DNA of 64,000 nt from Cinclus cinclus (GCF_963662255.1 NC_085049.1:66387158-66451157); one strand, 5' to 3'. Counted from the first letter of the stretch, positions 1 through 13,237 are shown. Numbers and translations: made by a program. The notes: generated from the letters alone by a model not told the origin.

Positions 1-90
1 TGTGTTGGGATACCTGCAGGGACACACCCACAGTGACCACCCTGACACGGGAACCCTACGGAGACCTGCCCTCCACAAAGGTCTCACAAA

Positions 91-282
91 GGGAAGGAAT
101 TCCTGCCTGGGAGGGTGGGCACAGACAGGGTGCCCAGAGCAGCTGTGGCTGCCCCTGGATCCCTGGCAGGGTCCAAGGTCAGGCTGGACACTGGGGATGG
201 GAGCACCTGCAACAGTGGGAGGTGTTCCTGCCCATGGCACTGGAGGGGCTTTGAGGTCCCTTCCGAATCATGACTGATTCCC
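91..282 (+). mobile_element. CR1 3' fragment
   Basis: Only the last ~190 bp of the element are kept, from gaattcctgcc to the tip ggtcccttccgaatcatgactgattc. Confidence 0.75.
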
Positions 283-1440
283 TCTGGTGAGGACACTTCC
301 CACAATGGGTTATCCTGCACCAGGATCTTCCCCAGTCTCTGCAATCTGAGCTTTGCACTCCCTAAAAGCCACTAAAACACTTCCAGGCCAGCTGGGAGTT
401 TGAACCTTTTCCCTGCACCATTCCCTTCCCCAGCAGCCTCCTCCTGTCCCTGCAGTTCCAGCCCTGAAGGTCCCAAAAGCACCTCAGGCCCTGCTGCTGC
501 TGTCCCAGGCTCGGTGCTGCCCAAGGAGTTGAGGCTGAGGATGTCACTGCCACCACTCCAAAGGGACCTTCCAGCCCGTCCATCGCTTACACCCCAAGGG
601 GACACCAGGACTCATTTCTCTGTTTCCTGGCTCATTCCATGCAAAAAGCATCCACAATTCCTAAAGATCTGCGTCTGTATCAAACTGGGATACACATCCC
701 ATGGACAGGGGAGAAATGGAAGCTCTGCCTGTCCCAGCAGGTCCTGCTTCTGCAGTTCTCAGAGCCCCAGCTCTGATCCAACCCCTCACCATTCCTGTTT
801 TAGTACCACATCCCAGCCCTGGAGGTTTCCAGGCTGCAAGGAACTCGCCTCACCTGAACTCTACCTCCGAGCCCTGCAGGCTGAGCTCCCCTCACCACTG
901 GGCTCAGCAGTTTGATGGTAGGTCCGAGATACACACTCTCCTTTCCTGCTCCAGCCTCCTTTCAGGTGTTTAATCCACAAGTTCTGCTTGGATGGGGATT
1001 TACTGGGGACTTTTCCTCTTTGCAATTTCCCCTCTGAACTTTAGGAACCTCCATCCCACTGTTTCAGGGATAAAGCCCTGGACGACCCCCTCTCCACACA
1101 TCCCAAGCCCCAGATCCTTCCAAAGCTATCAAATTTCTCCCTGTTCCACTTCACAAACTTTCCTGAAGAGCCAAAAGTGGGATTCTATCTGGTTTTACAG
1201 AGTCCATTATTCCTGCTCAGCCTTTATTCATCCCAAAAGCTTCCCTGGTTTCTAAGGACCTCAAACCCTCCTTCCCCTCTCCAGGCTTTGGAGACACTTC
1301 TGGGCCTGCTCTGCCTGGGATTCCCAAGTCCCGCCAGGAAAATGCTCCATGAACATCAGCCCTCAGTGTCCCAGTGGGAATTTCCTTCTTAAAACATCTG
1401 TCCCTGTACCCCCTTCCCTCAGTCTTTACCTGTTTGTTAC

Positions 1441-1900
1441 AATCATGGAATCCTGGGATGGTTTAGGTGGGAAAGTACCTCAGAGCCCCTCCAGTGCCAC
1501 CCCTGCCATGGCAGGGACACCTCCCACTGTCCCAGGTGCTCCCAGCCCCAATGTCCAGCCTGGCCTTGGGCACTGACAGGGATCCAGGGGCAGCCACAGC
1601 TGCTCTGGCAATTCCAGCCCAGCCAGGAATTCCTAATTCCCAAGATCCCATCCATCCCTGGCCTGTGTCCTGTCCCTCCAGGCCTTGTCCCCAGTCCCTC
1701 TGCAGCTCTCCTGGAACCCCTTCAGGCCCTGGCAGGGGCTCTGAGCTCTCCCTGGAGCTTTCTCTTCTCCAGGGGAACATTCACAGCTCTCCAGCCTGGC
1801 TCCAGAGCAGAGGGGCTCCAGCCCTGGGAGCAGCTCCTCTGGACTTGCTCCAGGTCCTTCTGCTGTGTCCCCAGGGCTGGGGCAGCTCTGCAGGTGGGTC
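1441..1900 (-). mobile_element. CR1 3' fragment, 460 bp
   Basis: The reversed tip (aatcatggaatcctgggatggtttagg) is at the left. The copy runs through the whole 3' UTR to gggcagctctgcaggtggg. Confidence 0.85.
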
Positions 1901-2801
1901 CCAAATTCACCTTTCAGAGCAGCATCCTTGCACAGCAGCCACAGGATATTCCAAGCTATTACCCCACATATTCCCAGGCATTCCCACCTGGGAATAGCCA
2001 TCTCACACCGTTAGCAACTCTTACCCAAAACCAGACTTGAACATGGCATTTCTGTGGCTTTCCATCAACCCCAGCCCTGGTCCATTCCCACTAGGAAAAA
2101 CCTGCCCAGTGTTTTTATTTATAGTCAGAGCAGCATTTTTATATAAACTTCACAACAGCAAACAAAGTCCCCAAACCCAAATGTCAGTATTTTTGAGTAC
2201 ACATTGGGTTAAAGATGCACAAATACAACTATGGTGAGAAGCAAACCCCTGTGAAGAGCTCAGCGAGGTCTGAGCAGAGGCAGGGCCTGTCTGGAGCTGT
2301 GATCTCTGTAATCAGCAGGACCGGGACGTGCAGCATACCGAAAATATTCCAGATTTTATTCATTTTCCAGCTCACTTTGTTCTGTGGGATTGGAAACCCA
2401 CTGAGTTCAGAGATTTCTACTTCTTGCGCTTCCCTTTCCTATAAAAACCTACTCAAGGGGCTTTGGATTTTGAGGGAACAGCAGGATAAGATTTTTTGGA
2501 GATACTATTTGAGATAGAATTTTTTTTTAATGTTATTTGAGATTTGATTACTTGAGACATTACTTGAGCTATGTTTTTATGGAGACATTATTTCAAATAG
2601 GATTTATCTTTGAGACCAACTCAACGTTAAACCATCAAAACCAAAACAACAAATCCTGACAATTCCCTCTAACACCTGCAGTGCTCAAAGCCTCCCTCCC
2701 CACCAGGAGGTGCAGCAGGGATAGAAGCCAGGTGGAATCTCTTCCAGTCCCGAGATCCCTGGCTGGGATGTCCCAGGGGCAAGCAATGATCCAATACCTA
2801 C

Positions 2802-3028
2802 TTGAATCGGACCTTCTCGTCCATGTCCACGGGGGGCTCGTGGGTGATGAGGGTGACCAGCTGCTCCATGCAGTGCTGCTGGCACAGGAAGTCCAGCAGC
2901 CGCCGGTTCTGGGCCTTGCATTCCTGCAGGATGTCATCCTCGTCCATCAGCTCCTCCAGGGTCACACCCTCCTTGTCCAGTAGCTTGTCCACATGTGACG
3001 TTGTGTTCAAATCAAACTTCCAGAACAT
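2802..3028 (-). CDS. PPP6R2: PPP6R2 first coding exon (protein phosphatase 6 regulatory subunit 2), partial
   Basis: This exon encodes the N-terminus of a SAPS-domain regulatory subunit that targets the catalytic subunit of protein phosphatase 6 in the cytoplasm. The visible 75 residues start [20 protein letters not shown] and continue through [15 protein letters not shown] to DEKVRF, the invariant start of the PPP6R1-3 family. The ATG is at 3028, 19 bases inside the exon, after a good acceptor (cctcccccag, exon upper edge 3047). The donor is gtaggt after 2802, leaving two bases of a Lys codon. The next coding exon lies left of the window. PPP6R2 is preferred over its paralogues because DENND6B lies head to head with it, as in human 22q13.33. 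A CR1 copy begins only about 45 bp upstream of the acceptor. Confidence 0.9.
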
Positions 3029-3089
3029 GGTGATGGGACACGACTGCCTGGGGGAGGAAAGCATGGCTTATTGCTCCACACCTACTGTG

Positions 3090-3530
3090 GATTATCACTG
3101 AGGTTGGAGAGGACCTCCAGCATCATCAAGCCCATGCATCACCATCCTGCGTCCCCAAGTGCCACATCCACATGGATCTTAAATCCCTCCAGGGATGGGC
3201 ACTCCACCCCTACCCTGAGCCTTTCCAGTGCTTTCCAGCCTTCCTGGGGAAGGAATTCCCCAAAATCCACCCTGAGCCTCCCCTGGCCCAGCCTGAGGCC
3301 ATTCCCTCTGCTCCTGTCCCTGTTCCCTGGGAGCAGAGCCTGACCCTCCCGGCTGTCCCCTCCTGTCAGGGAGTTGTGCAGAGCCACAAGGTTCCCCCTG
3401 AACCTCCTGTTCTTCAGGCTGAGCCCCTTTCCCAGCTCCCCCAGCCTCTCCCTGGGGCTCCAGCCCCTGCCCAGCTCCATTCCCTTCCCTGGACACGCTC
3501 CAGCTCCTCGGGGTCTTTTCTGGGGCACTG
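3090..3530 (-). mobile_element. CR1 fragment abutting the PPP6R2 coding exon
   Basis: The left tip (tcactgaggttggagaggacctcc) belongs to an older CR1 subfamily. The right part reaches the ORF2 tail region (cctggacacgctccagctcc). It starts about 45 bp from the splice acceptor. Confidence 0.8.
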
Positions 3531-3825
3531 AACTTTGAATCCCCCATTCCTATCCACTCCTACCACAACCCCTGTTGGCCCTTTTGTTATCCCAGTTTTT
3601 CTCTGAGTTCTATTAATGATGTTTTTTCCATTCTGCTTTCCTAATACCTGGAATTTTGGAAAAGCTGTGAGTTACACCAAACCATTCAGACCACCCCTAG
3701 GAGACTCTTCCAGGGCTCTTCCTTTTGCTTAACATTTCCTTTTCCAATTCTGCCCTTCACCTCAGCTCCCCAACAACCCTTCCAAGTCCTGTTCTGGCCA
3801 CAGTACCAGGTACAGAATTAATGGA

Positions 3826-4080
3826 ATCATGGAATGGTTTGGGTGGGAACGGACCCTAGAGCCCCTCCAGTGCCAGCCCTGCCATGGCAGGGACACCTCC
3901 CACTGTCCCAGGTGCTCCCAGCCCCAATGTCCAGCCTGGCCTTGGGCACTGACAGGGATCCAGGGGCAGCCACAGCTGCTCTGGCAATTCCAGCCCAGCC
4001 AGGAATTCCTAGTTCCCAAGATCCCATCCATTCCTGCCCTCTGGCAGTGGGAAGCCATTCCCTGTGTCCTGTCCCTCCAT
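3826..4080 (-). mobile_element. CR1 3' fragment
   Basis: It runs from ggaatcatggaatggtttgggtgggaa to gtcctgtccctccatg and contains the CCCTGCCATGGCAGGG palindrome. Confidence 0.85.
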
Positions 4081-4675
4081 GAGTCCCTCTGCAGTCCCTA
4101 GCAAGGACAGAACAGTGGCTGTCACTGCCCAGGGACACAGGTGACACAGCTTCCTCCACATCCATCCTGGGCAGTGCCAGCCCTGCTCCCACACTGCACA
4201 CAGAGTCCCTGGGCTGAGCTGTGTCTCTGTGCCACATTCCCAGATGATCCTGCAGCACCATGTGATCCATCCCCAGGATCACGAGGCTGTTTTTAACCTA
4301 ACCCACATCCCCATTTCCACACACAGAACTCTCTCCATCCATTCCTTTGGCTTTTTCCAGCATCCAAAATTGTCCCTGTGTCTGATCCTCCACCAGTCCC
4401 ACTCTGTATAACCTCGGCTAGAGGACAGCCTTGACATTGTCTGCTTAAATACCCATTTTCCCTCCAGGAATGACAGTGAGGGGCTCTGCCTTCCAGTCAC
4501 AAGAGCAGGGCCTTGCAAAAGGCTGAAGACCCCAATTTTCTCATTAGATTTTAAATCACTCAGTCCTTCAAGGTGCAACTTCCACACTGAAGCTCCAAGT
4601 GAAGCATTCACAGAAACCAGGACATGGACAGGGGAAAAACTGAGTTTCTTTTACGCATCAAGATTTTCCTACCCA

Positions 4676-5160
4676 GAATCCTGGGGGCAGCTCTGGAGAG
4701 GCTGGAGAGTGTCCAAGGAATGGAGCTCGTGAAGGGTCTGGAGAACCAGGAAAAGCTGAGGGAGCTGGGAAAGGGGTTCAGCCTGGAGAAAAGGAGGCTC
4801 AGGGGGGACCTTGTGGCTCTGCACAACTCCCTGACAGGAGGGGACAGCCGGGAGGGTCGGGCTCTGCTCCCAGGGAACAGGGACAGGAGCAGAGGGAATG
4901 GCCTCAGGCTGGGCCAGGGGACCCTCAGGGTGGGCATCAGCAGGAATTTCTCCATGGAAAGGGTACTCAGGGATTGGAACTGCCCAGGGAGATCTGAGTG
5001 CCCATCCCTGGAGGTGTCCAGGGAATTCCTGGAGGAGGCACTCAGGGCTCTGGCCTGGGGACAAGGTGGGTATCAGGCACAGCTTGAACTGGATGGGCTG
5101 GGAGGGCTTTTCCAGCCCCAGAGATTTTGGGATTCTGGGATTTCAGCACTGAATTTCAGA
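4676..5160 (+). mobile_element. CR1 fragment, 485 bp
   Basis: This belongs to the subfamily ending ctgggagggcttttccagccccagagattttgggattctggg. It includes the ORF2-tail segment gctgagggagctgggaaaggggttcagcctggagaaaagg. Confidence 0.85.
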
Positions 5161-5494
5161 GTTGGGAGCAGCCATCTGAATGTTCAACCTACGTGACACT
5201 GCAGTGACAGCACTGCTGGGCTCGGTGTGTTCCTCACAAACTGTTCTTTGGTATTTTTAACCATCTCTGCTTGGTTATAAATTCACCAAGGGAAGATCTG
5301 GCACCAAAGGTCTTCAGTGAAGGAGGTTTGGGGGCTCAGTCAACCCAAATGCAGAAATAATCCCTCCACTGGTGTGGAATCCACATGAAATTCTCCCCTT
5401 CCCAAATGACACCCACTGTAATCCTGCAATTCCACAGTTGTCCTGAACTTTTATACATCTCCAGGAAAAGCTGCCTGACCTTCCCTGGAGAGTG

Positions 5495-5690
5495 GGGAGG
5501 GGCTGAGCTGGAATTGCCAGAGCAGCTGTGGCTGCCCCTGGATCCCTGTCAGTGCCCAAGGCCAGGCTGGACATTGGGGCTGGGAGCACCTGGGACAGTG
5601 GGAGGTGTCCCTGCCACGGTAGGGGTGTGGCACTGGAGGAGCTCTGGGGTCCCTTCCCACCCAACCATTCCAGCACTCTCTGATTCCATG
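5495..5690 (+). mobile_element. CR1 3' fragment
   Basis: It keeps about 190 bp up to ggtcccttcccacccaaccattcc. Confidence 0.8.
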
Positions 5691-6105
5691 GGACCTGACA
5701 CCTCTCCCATCTCAGCACTTTAATTTAGGTCACTTATGCCACCAGTAAAGCAGAGATGTTTTCCCTTTTTCAGGTGGACACTCAAAGCCTTTCCCTGCTG
5801 CTGGTTTTATTTCTGGGATATCCAAGGAGAGCAGAACCCAAGAGTGCTCCAGGAGAGCAGCTCTGTCTCGGTACCTGCTGTGGGGCTGGACATGAGATGC
5901 AGTCCAGGGAGCAGCTCCAAACCCGAGCCAGAGAAATCCCAGTGTCACCCCAAGCCCTGTGTTTGCCACCAAGGCTCTGCAGGAGGTGCAGGGCTGGGAA
6001 GGAGGAGAGCCTGCAGCCAAGGAGAGCCCCTGAGGCCACCAGGTCTGGGACAGCTCATTAACAGCAGCAATTAAACATCCTCTGGGTGGCCACCACAGGC
6101 TCAGG

Positions 6106-6320
6106 GAATCCTGGAATAGTTGGGTGGGAAGGGACCCCAGAGCCCCTCCAGTGCCACCCTTGCCATGGCAGGGACACCTCCCACTGTCCCAGGTGCTCCC
6201 AGCCCCAATGTCCAGCCTAGCCTTGCACACTGATAGGGATCCAGGGACAGCCACAGCTGTTCTGGCAATTACAGCCCAGACAGGAATTCCTTCCCAAGAT
6301 CCCATCCATCCCTGCCTCCC
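6106..6320 (-). mobile_element. CR1 3' fragment
   Basis: The tip tcctggaatagttgggtgggaaggg is on the left; it is truncated after gatcccatccatccctgc. Confidence 0.8.
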
Positions 6321-7019
6321 TCAGTGGGATTTCTGTAGTTGTGCCTTTGGGCCCCATATGGACTAAAGCCCCCCTGTCCCAGCACAGCAGCACCAGTTTC
6401 CAGCCCATAAATGAATTTCTATTAATGACAAAAATGCAGTGCTGGGGTGTTTGGATTGTTTGGGACAATGCAGGAGATAGTTAATCTCCCTGTTCCGACA
6501 CAGAATTCCAAGACTAACAAACCCTGCCTCCTCAGGACTGGGAATATTCAACTCCCTGCCAACAAAATTCCAGCTGAGTTTATAAAAAGTTTCAACAAGT
6601 AACGCCCTTGCTGTTAAAAACCTCAAACAAAGGATCCCTTTTGCCACCTCTGCTCTATTCAGTTCTTTTTCTCCATCTGCTCAGGAGCTGGGGGGAGAGG
6701 GGTATATTTAATTTAATTTCATTTCAATTCATCTCATTTCCCACCCTCCCCAGGGCTGTGTCCTGGACAGTACCTGCCCCCAAACTACTCATTTGCATAA
6801 AGGACAAAAATCAATGTTTTACACAAAATGTTCTGAGCCCAAGGAGTTCCTGGCTGGCAATTCCAATGGGGAATTTGTCCATTTATTATTTATTTTTCTT
6901 GGATGATCTCTCATCCTCCTGCTGCTGGCAGCCCTAGGGAATGGCTGGTTCAGCACATCCCAAGGCTCCCTTTGGGAACTGCAGTGGAAACAGCAGGGAA
7001 GTGACCTGGGGGCATGGTG

Positions 7020-7145
7020 CAGGTGCCAGGATCACCCTCAGTACTGGAGTCACTCTCAGGTGACTTCAAAACGACCCAGGGTCACACTCAGGTGACTCCA
7101 AAGGGACCGAGGGTCACTCTCAGGTGCCACTGTCACTCCCAGGAG
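7020..7145. repeat. Degenerate ~36-bp tandem repeat
   Basis: About three diverged copies of a unit like gggtcactctcaggtgactccaaagggacc. Confidence 0.55.
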
Positions 7146-8263
7146 CCTTTCCCAGCACTGCAGCCCCACGGCTCCAGGAGTATCCAGGCCCTGTATCACT
7201 GTGATTTCTCCCTGAATTATTCCCAGTCAGTTCTGTGCCACCAAGGGTTCCCCTGAGCCTCAGCAAACACAAGCACAGACAAAACATCCACAGCCTTTTC
7301 CAAACTTTCCCAAATGCTCTCTGCACTCCAATGCCAAGAGAAGTGAACATAGAGGGGCAGGAACCCCCCAGACGACTCTTCGTGGGAACCAGGACAAAAT
7401 TCCCAAGATTTACTGATTTTTTTTAGGCCCATTTAAGACCATTCCTACCATTCAAACACTGAATGTTTTCACTAGGTGGGAGCACATGGAAGTGCTGAGG
7501 GAAGGACGTTCCCAAAGAGTTCTGGGACCCTCCTGCCATCCCAGTATAAAATCCCAAAGCCAAGCCCAACTCCAGCAGGTCTGGCCCAGCTGAACAGGTC
7601 TCAGTTCCATCCAGGGTGAATTTTAGCCTGGACAGACACAAGTTCCTGATGGGAATTTCAAGCTTATTCTTTTTTTTTTTTTTTGCCTAGTTTCAATACA
7701 AAATCTCCCCTATTTCCGTAAGAATAAATAATTTTAAGCTTTGCCACATAAAGCAACAAAAAATACCCCAAAATGTAGGGAATTCCCTCCAATTCCAATG
7801 GGAAGAAGTCTGGAACACACCAGTACCACACATCCATGCAAGAGTTCTCCATCTTTCATTCCAGTTATCCAGTAAGAGTTATCCCAGCTCCAGGGAATCA
7901 AATCTCACTTTACTGAACCTGCTGAACGTAAAGCCCAGAATCAGCTCTTCAACAACCTTTTAAACCACCACTGTAAAATCCACCTGGAAAACACAGATGG
8001 CTCAGCTGAATTCCCACTGAAGGGTTGGGCATGGAATTCCCAAGGAGCTTCAGAGCAAAACTCTTTCCCTTTGGTGAGTCAGCAGTGGAATGAAAGGTAA
8101 GAAATGAATCAACACAAATTAGAAATAGGAAAAGGAACTGGCAGATGCCAAACCAGGGCCAGTGGATTTGGGAGTGATCCCGGAAGGAAGTGGAACAGCA
8201 AGAAATCAACATCTGCTTGGGACACAAAAATAATTAGGCTGAGCCTACCAAAATTGTCACAAG

Positions 8264-8392
8264 GACCAGGGTGCTCCCAGGCCCACTGTCCAGCCTGGCC
8301 TTGGACATTCCCAGGGACACAGGGACAGCCACAGCTTCACTGGGAATTCCATCCCAGCCACGAATTCCTTCCCAAAATCCCGCCTAACCATT
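8264..8392 (-). mobile_element. CR1 internal 3' UTR fragment
   Basis: A 130-bp piece (gtgctcccaggcccactgtccagcctggcc…) without the terminal tip. Confidence 0.65.
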
Positions 8393-8893
8393 CCAATCTG
8401 TGCATCTTTAACTCATCACCTATTTCCATGGGAGAGTAAACTTGTTTTACGTAAAATTGCTCCCTTGGGAGCCTTAGGGAAGCTTCTACCAACTGAATTC
8501 CCCAATAGGAAAATGCCCAAGTTAGCCATTCCAATTCTGGCACTGGGAAGGATCCCACTGTTCCCACAGCTCCAGGGAATCCCCAATGGAATTAAAGGTG
8601 CAGGAAAGGGCAGCTCCCACTGTGTGCCCTGAGCTGCTCTGCTGGATTGTTTTCATCCCTTCCCTGCAGAAATGCAATGGGAGATCCAGGCCTGTTCCCT
8701 TTCCCTGCCCCACCATGAGTGGGGCACAGTGTGGCACTTCCACAGGGAATTCACTGAAACAGCCACAGCAGTGCCCAAGACAACAGGGAAAGAGGAGTTC
8801 CATGCTCTTCCCAGCAATGACAGACCTGAGCTCAGGTTCTGAGAGGCACTTCCCAGCTAAACCTGGTTTTAGGGAAGATCCTGGCCAGCACAC

Positions 8894-9095
8894 CATGAAT
8901 CCCAAAATCCCTGAGGCTGGAAAAATCCTCCCAGCCCATCCAGTCCAAGCTGTGCCTGACCCCCACCTTGTCCCCAGCCCAGAGCCCTGAGTGCCACCTT
9001 CAGGAATTCTCTGGACACCTACAGGAATGCGCACTCCAACCATGCCTGGGCAGCCCTGAGCACCCTTTCCATGGGGATAAAGCCAGGCCAGGCAG
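8894..9095 (-). mobile_element. CR1 fragment of the 'tccagccccagggattttgggatt' subfamily
   Basis: It starts aatcccaaaatccctgaggctggaaaaatcc and ends near ccatggggataaagcc. Confidence 0.75.
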
Positions 9096-9359
9096 ACATA
9101 GGGACTGAGCTCCTCAGCCTGGACTGCATCCCCAGGAACATCCCTGGACACAATTCCCTCTCAGATGACTCCAGGTATTAAATATCAGGATCAAGGCCAG
9201 GAGCAGCCACCAGAACTGGACACCTAGCATCACAGAGCTCGTCCTCATTACTGAGAATTAACTGGTCCCTTAACGAGGAACTTCACAGGTCCTGGCCAGA
9301 AATCCCCCAGTGCTGGGCTGATCCCACAGGGGAGGGGAGATCCTGCCCCTATGCCTAGG

Positions 9360-9858
9360 TAGGACACCACTTGCAGAGCTGCCCCAGCCCTGGGGACACA
9401 GCAACAGCACCTGGAGCTGCTGGGGAGTCCAGAGGAGTCCTTGGAGCTACTCCAGGGCTGTAGCCCCTCAGCTCCCAGGGATCCAGGCTGGGAGAGCTGG
9501 GGGTGCTCACCTGGACAGGAGAAGGATCCAGGGAGAGCTCAGAGACCCTGCCAGGGCCTGAAGGGGCTCCAGGAGAGCTGCAGAGGGACTGGGGACAAGG
9601 CATGGAGGGACAGGACACAGGGAATGGCTTCCCACTTGCCAGAAGGCAGGGATGGATGGGATCTTGGGAATTACAAATTCCTGGCTGGGCTGGAATTGCC
9701 AGAGCAGCTGTGGCTGCCCCTGGATCCCTGTCAGTGCCCAAGGCCAGGCTGGACATTGGGGCTGGGAGCACCTGCAACAGTGGGAGGTGTCCCTGCCGTG
9801 GCAGGGGTGGTACTGGAGGGGGTCTGGGGTCCCTTCCCACCCAAACCATTCCAAGATA
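9360..9858 (+). mobile_element. CR1 3' fragment, 500 bp
   Basis: One of the longer well-preserved copies. It runs from gcagagctgccccagccctggggacacagc to the tip cccaaaccattccaag. Confidence 0.85.
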
Positions 9859-10559
9859 AAATAACAGGGAGGCGTTCCTACCTTCAGTAGAAGTTTCTTC
9901 AAATGTGAAATCTCTTCCACGAACAGAGAAACATTTGGGTTACAGTTCCTGGAATAGACCCAGCTTCAGCGAATTGTTTTCATCCAGTGTGAATTTCTTT
10001 GCAAGATTCCAATCCTGGAAAAGATTTATAAAAGTTACCAATAACCAAAGGTACCTGAGGGCCTAAAGTTTTTATTTTGTTCCCTAAATGAACTTCCACA
10101 GAGCCTTTCAGCACAGAGAGCAATCACAGGAACTGACAGTCCCTGCCAAGCCATCACCACAGGGCAAAGCTGAACTGTCCAGTTCAGTGTTCCAGGCCAG
10201 GCTGGATGAAACTCGGAACTGGGGAGAGTGCAAGAGGATCACAGAGGAGGGGCCAAGGCTGGCTCAGTCCATGAGCTCCCCCACAACTCCAGAGCTGGTC
10301 TTTAACCCATCTCCTGAAATCCAGGAACTTCTGCTGTGCTGTGGGATACACCCAAACAGACCCCAACCAGCAGGAGGTACCCACCTTAAATGGAAATTAA
10401 ATTTTATTGAAAATAAGTGTATTTCCTCATCTTCCAATCAGTGATGGCTTAACAGGAGGTACAACATTCACCCAATCCAAGGGCACTGATATCAACAAAA
10501 ACTGCTTAGGATTTTATTTCTAAACTTCGACACCTTTTTCCCTGGAATTTGCGCCCAAA

Positions 10560-10720
10560 AGTCCAACAGAGTCCCAGATTCAAGGAGTTTGGAAAAGCCC
10601 TCCCAGACCTTCCAGTTCAAGCTGTGCCTGACCCCCATCTTGTCCCCAGCCTGGAGCACTCAAGTGTCACATCCAGGAATTCCTTCAACTCTCTGGGCAG
10701 CACTCTCTGCCACCAGCCCG
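10560..10720 (-). mobile_element. CR1 fragment
   Basis: An old copy (tttggaaaagccctcccagaccttccagttcaag…) that runs into the neighbouring minisatellite. Confidence 0.6.
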
Positions 10721-10910
10721 TATCACTGCTGTGTCACCACAGCCAGCACGAACTGTGTCACCACCCCACATCATTCTATGTCACCACAGCCAACACTCCC
10801 TGCCATCATCCCATGTCACTGCTGTGTCACCACAGCCAGCACTCCGTGTCATTGCCATGTCCCCACAGCCAGCACTCCTGGCACCACGCTGTGTCACTGC
10901 TGTGACATAT
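10705..10910. repeat. Minisatellite, period about 45 bp
   Basis: Four to five copies of a unit around catgtcactgctgtgtcaccacagccagcactcc. Confidence 0.7.
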
Positions 10911-11309
10911 CTGGCAGCCAAGGGACACGCCTGGTGACCCCAGCAGCTGCTGGCACTGCTCCTCAGGGGCAGGGAGCTGCTACAGCTCCCGATGATCACG
11001 ATACCGTCCCACCCAGCCCCCCCGTCAGGGCAGCCAAACCCTGCTGGGGTGTCAGGACCTACAGGGCAGGAGAAATAGAGCCACCTTCCCCTCAGGAAGG
11101 AGCCCCAAAGAACTCACCCCAAGTTCATTTGGAACAAAACACAAAGGAGTTCAGGAACTCCAGATCTGCAGCTCCTTCCACAAAACAGCACCTGGCCCCA
11201 AATATCCCACGTACACACAAAAGCTGTGGCTGTCATTGGAAAGACACTGTCCTAAAAATATGAACAAATTAGAAATGTCAGCCAAGAGTAAAAGTTCATT
11301 TCGTATAAA

Positions 11310-11480
11310 TCACGGAATCATGGGATGGTTTGGGTGGGACAGACCTCAGAGCCCACCCAATGCCACCCCTGCCAGGGCAGGGACACCTTCCACTGCCCCA
11401 GGGTGACCCAAGCCCCAGTGGAGCATCCAGCATCCCTGCTGAAGCCCTGCACAGCCCAGGAGGAGCAGATCCCTGCTCCT
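11310..11480 (-). mobile_element. CR1 3' fragment
   Basis: The tip cacggaatcatgggatggtttgggtgggac is clear; the sequence diverges after agccctgcacagcccagg. Confidence 0.75.
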
Positions 11481-12487
11481 GTGAATGTTCCTGGGATTAC
11501 ATGTGCCAGGTACTGTGTGTGACACATCCCTGCTGGACTCGGGGTCAGAGCCCATGCCAGAGCCTGCATAAGCATCCCTGAGTGCAACCAGAAGGGATGG
11601 GTCCAGCAGAGCCTGGATCCTTCCCTGTACCCCTCTGCTTAAGGGAGCCAGGAATGAAACACTCAGCACATGGATGGAAGCAGAGAACCACCCTTGGACT
11701 CAGGGAACCTCCTGAGCCGGAGAGGATCCCCAGGGATCACCTGCAGAGACCCCCCCATATTCCAGCCTGGCATCCCTGTCCAAATGCTCCTGGAGCTCTG
11801 GGGGCTTGGACAATGCTCAGTGCCCAGCACCCTCTCGAGAAGAACCTGAGATCCCCCTGACCCTCACTGCTGGGGCTCCTCCACTCCGTGCCTGCATTTC
11901 CTCCTCAGAGAAGGGATCCATGGAGGCTGAAATGTCCCTTCCCCAGGCAAATCCATACCCGCCACTGCTCTGAGCAAGCCACAAGGAAAGGATTCATTAG
12001 CTGCAAAAGGCATTGGAAGAGAATGAGGAGAATCGGGATTCCTCAATAAAAACTATCAAAAAGGTCCATTTCACCCTTAAACATGAGAAGAACAGAATTC
12101 CTGCCTTTCCCATGCATCCCATGACACATCCCAGGAGGCAGCAGTGGGATGGGAGCATTTGGAAAAGGACAGGCATGTACAAAACACAGCTATTTTAAAT
12201 TTAAAATCTTCCCACTGCCTCAGTTACTTTATCATGGTTGATCAGAAATATCAATCCAAAGGAGCTAAATTCAACCTTTTATATAAGTTAGAGCTTCCCT
12301 CAAGACTTCACTGATAAAGCAAGAGTTTGAGCTGTTGGATTAAGGAAAAGCAGCATTTCCCAGGGTACCTGCACTGCTGACAGGAGAACAGAACAATCAC
12401 AAACTATTCTCTAATCAATGTCCACTCACAAATATTTTGGGTTTTACTCAGCCTCTGCCCACCTGCTTTATGAGCAGTTCCAACAAA

Positions 12488-12650
12488 ATCCCAGAAATTC
12501 TGAGGCTGGAAAAGCGCCCTCAGTACAAGCCATGCCCAATGCTCACCTTGTCTCCAGCCCAGAGCACTAAGTGCCACCTCCAGGAATTCCTTGGACGCCT
12601 CCAGGGATGGACACTCCAAACCTCCCTGGACAGCCCTGCCAAGGCTAAAC
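12488..12650 (-). mobile_element. CR1 fragment
   Basis: It runs from atcccagaaattctgaggctggaaaagc to acactccaaacctccctggacagc. Confidence 0.7.
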
Positions 12651-13237
12651 ACAGCCAAAGGAAAAGAAAAAAATAACCCCAGCCTAAAACAGTTAGACTT
12701 GGAAGCGTCTTCTCTCCAGCAGAAGTGAGTGATACAAAGACTGGGAAAAAATGGTCCAGAGATTTTCCCATTTTGGGGGTTTTATACCATCAACACCTGC
12801 ACTGACTTTTGGAAGTTGGGGTTTTATGACACTTTCAGCTTTTCCCTACCCCTCCTTGTCTCTGCCAGGAATTCAGGGATTAAAGGGTGCAACAGAAGTA
12901 AAACCATCCAGGTACCACCGAGTGCTTGGCCAGGCCAGCCAAGTGACCACAAACATCAACTGACCAAGATGGCTACTCCAGATAATCCTGATTAATTCTA
13001 ACCCACAAACTCCTGCAGCCCCTTCCTGACTCCACACAGCTCTGAGCTCCCTGCAATGGGCTCTGGTCTCTGCTGCTTCCTCACTTCCACTAAATACATA
13101 AATAAAGACATGAAGATCCTTCCACCAACTCTTCTGAACCTCCACCATAAAAAGAGAATTGAAATATTCCCAGAGCCACTTCTAACAGTAAATAAGCAAC
13201 AGCTGAGACAAACTGCTGGACAGAATCCAGAGACCAT

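Larger units (their letters stand above)
1..2801 (-). other. PPP6R2 intron downstream of the first coding exon
   Basis: Apart from two CR1 copies (91-282 and 1441-1900) this stretch holds no exon I can recognise. The next PPP6R2 exon, which should open with a YPNTACELL-type motif, is not present. Positions 2470-2640 are AT-rich, with several degenerate copies of an ATTTGAGA-like word. Confidence 0.6.

Noticed and set aside
10705..10910. Possible CRISPR-like array because of regularly spaced repeats
   Set aside because: Units are adjacent and variable with no unique spacers, in a vertebrate intron; it is a minisatellite.
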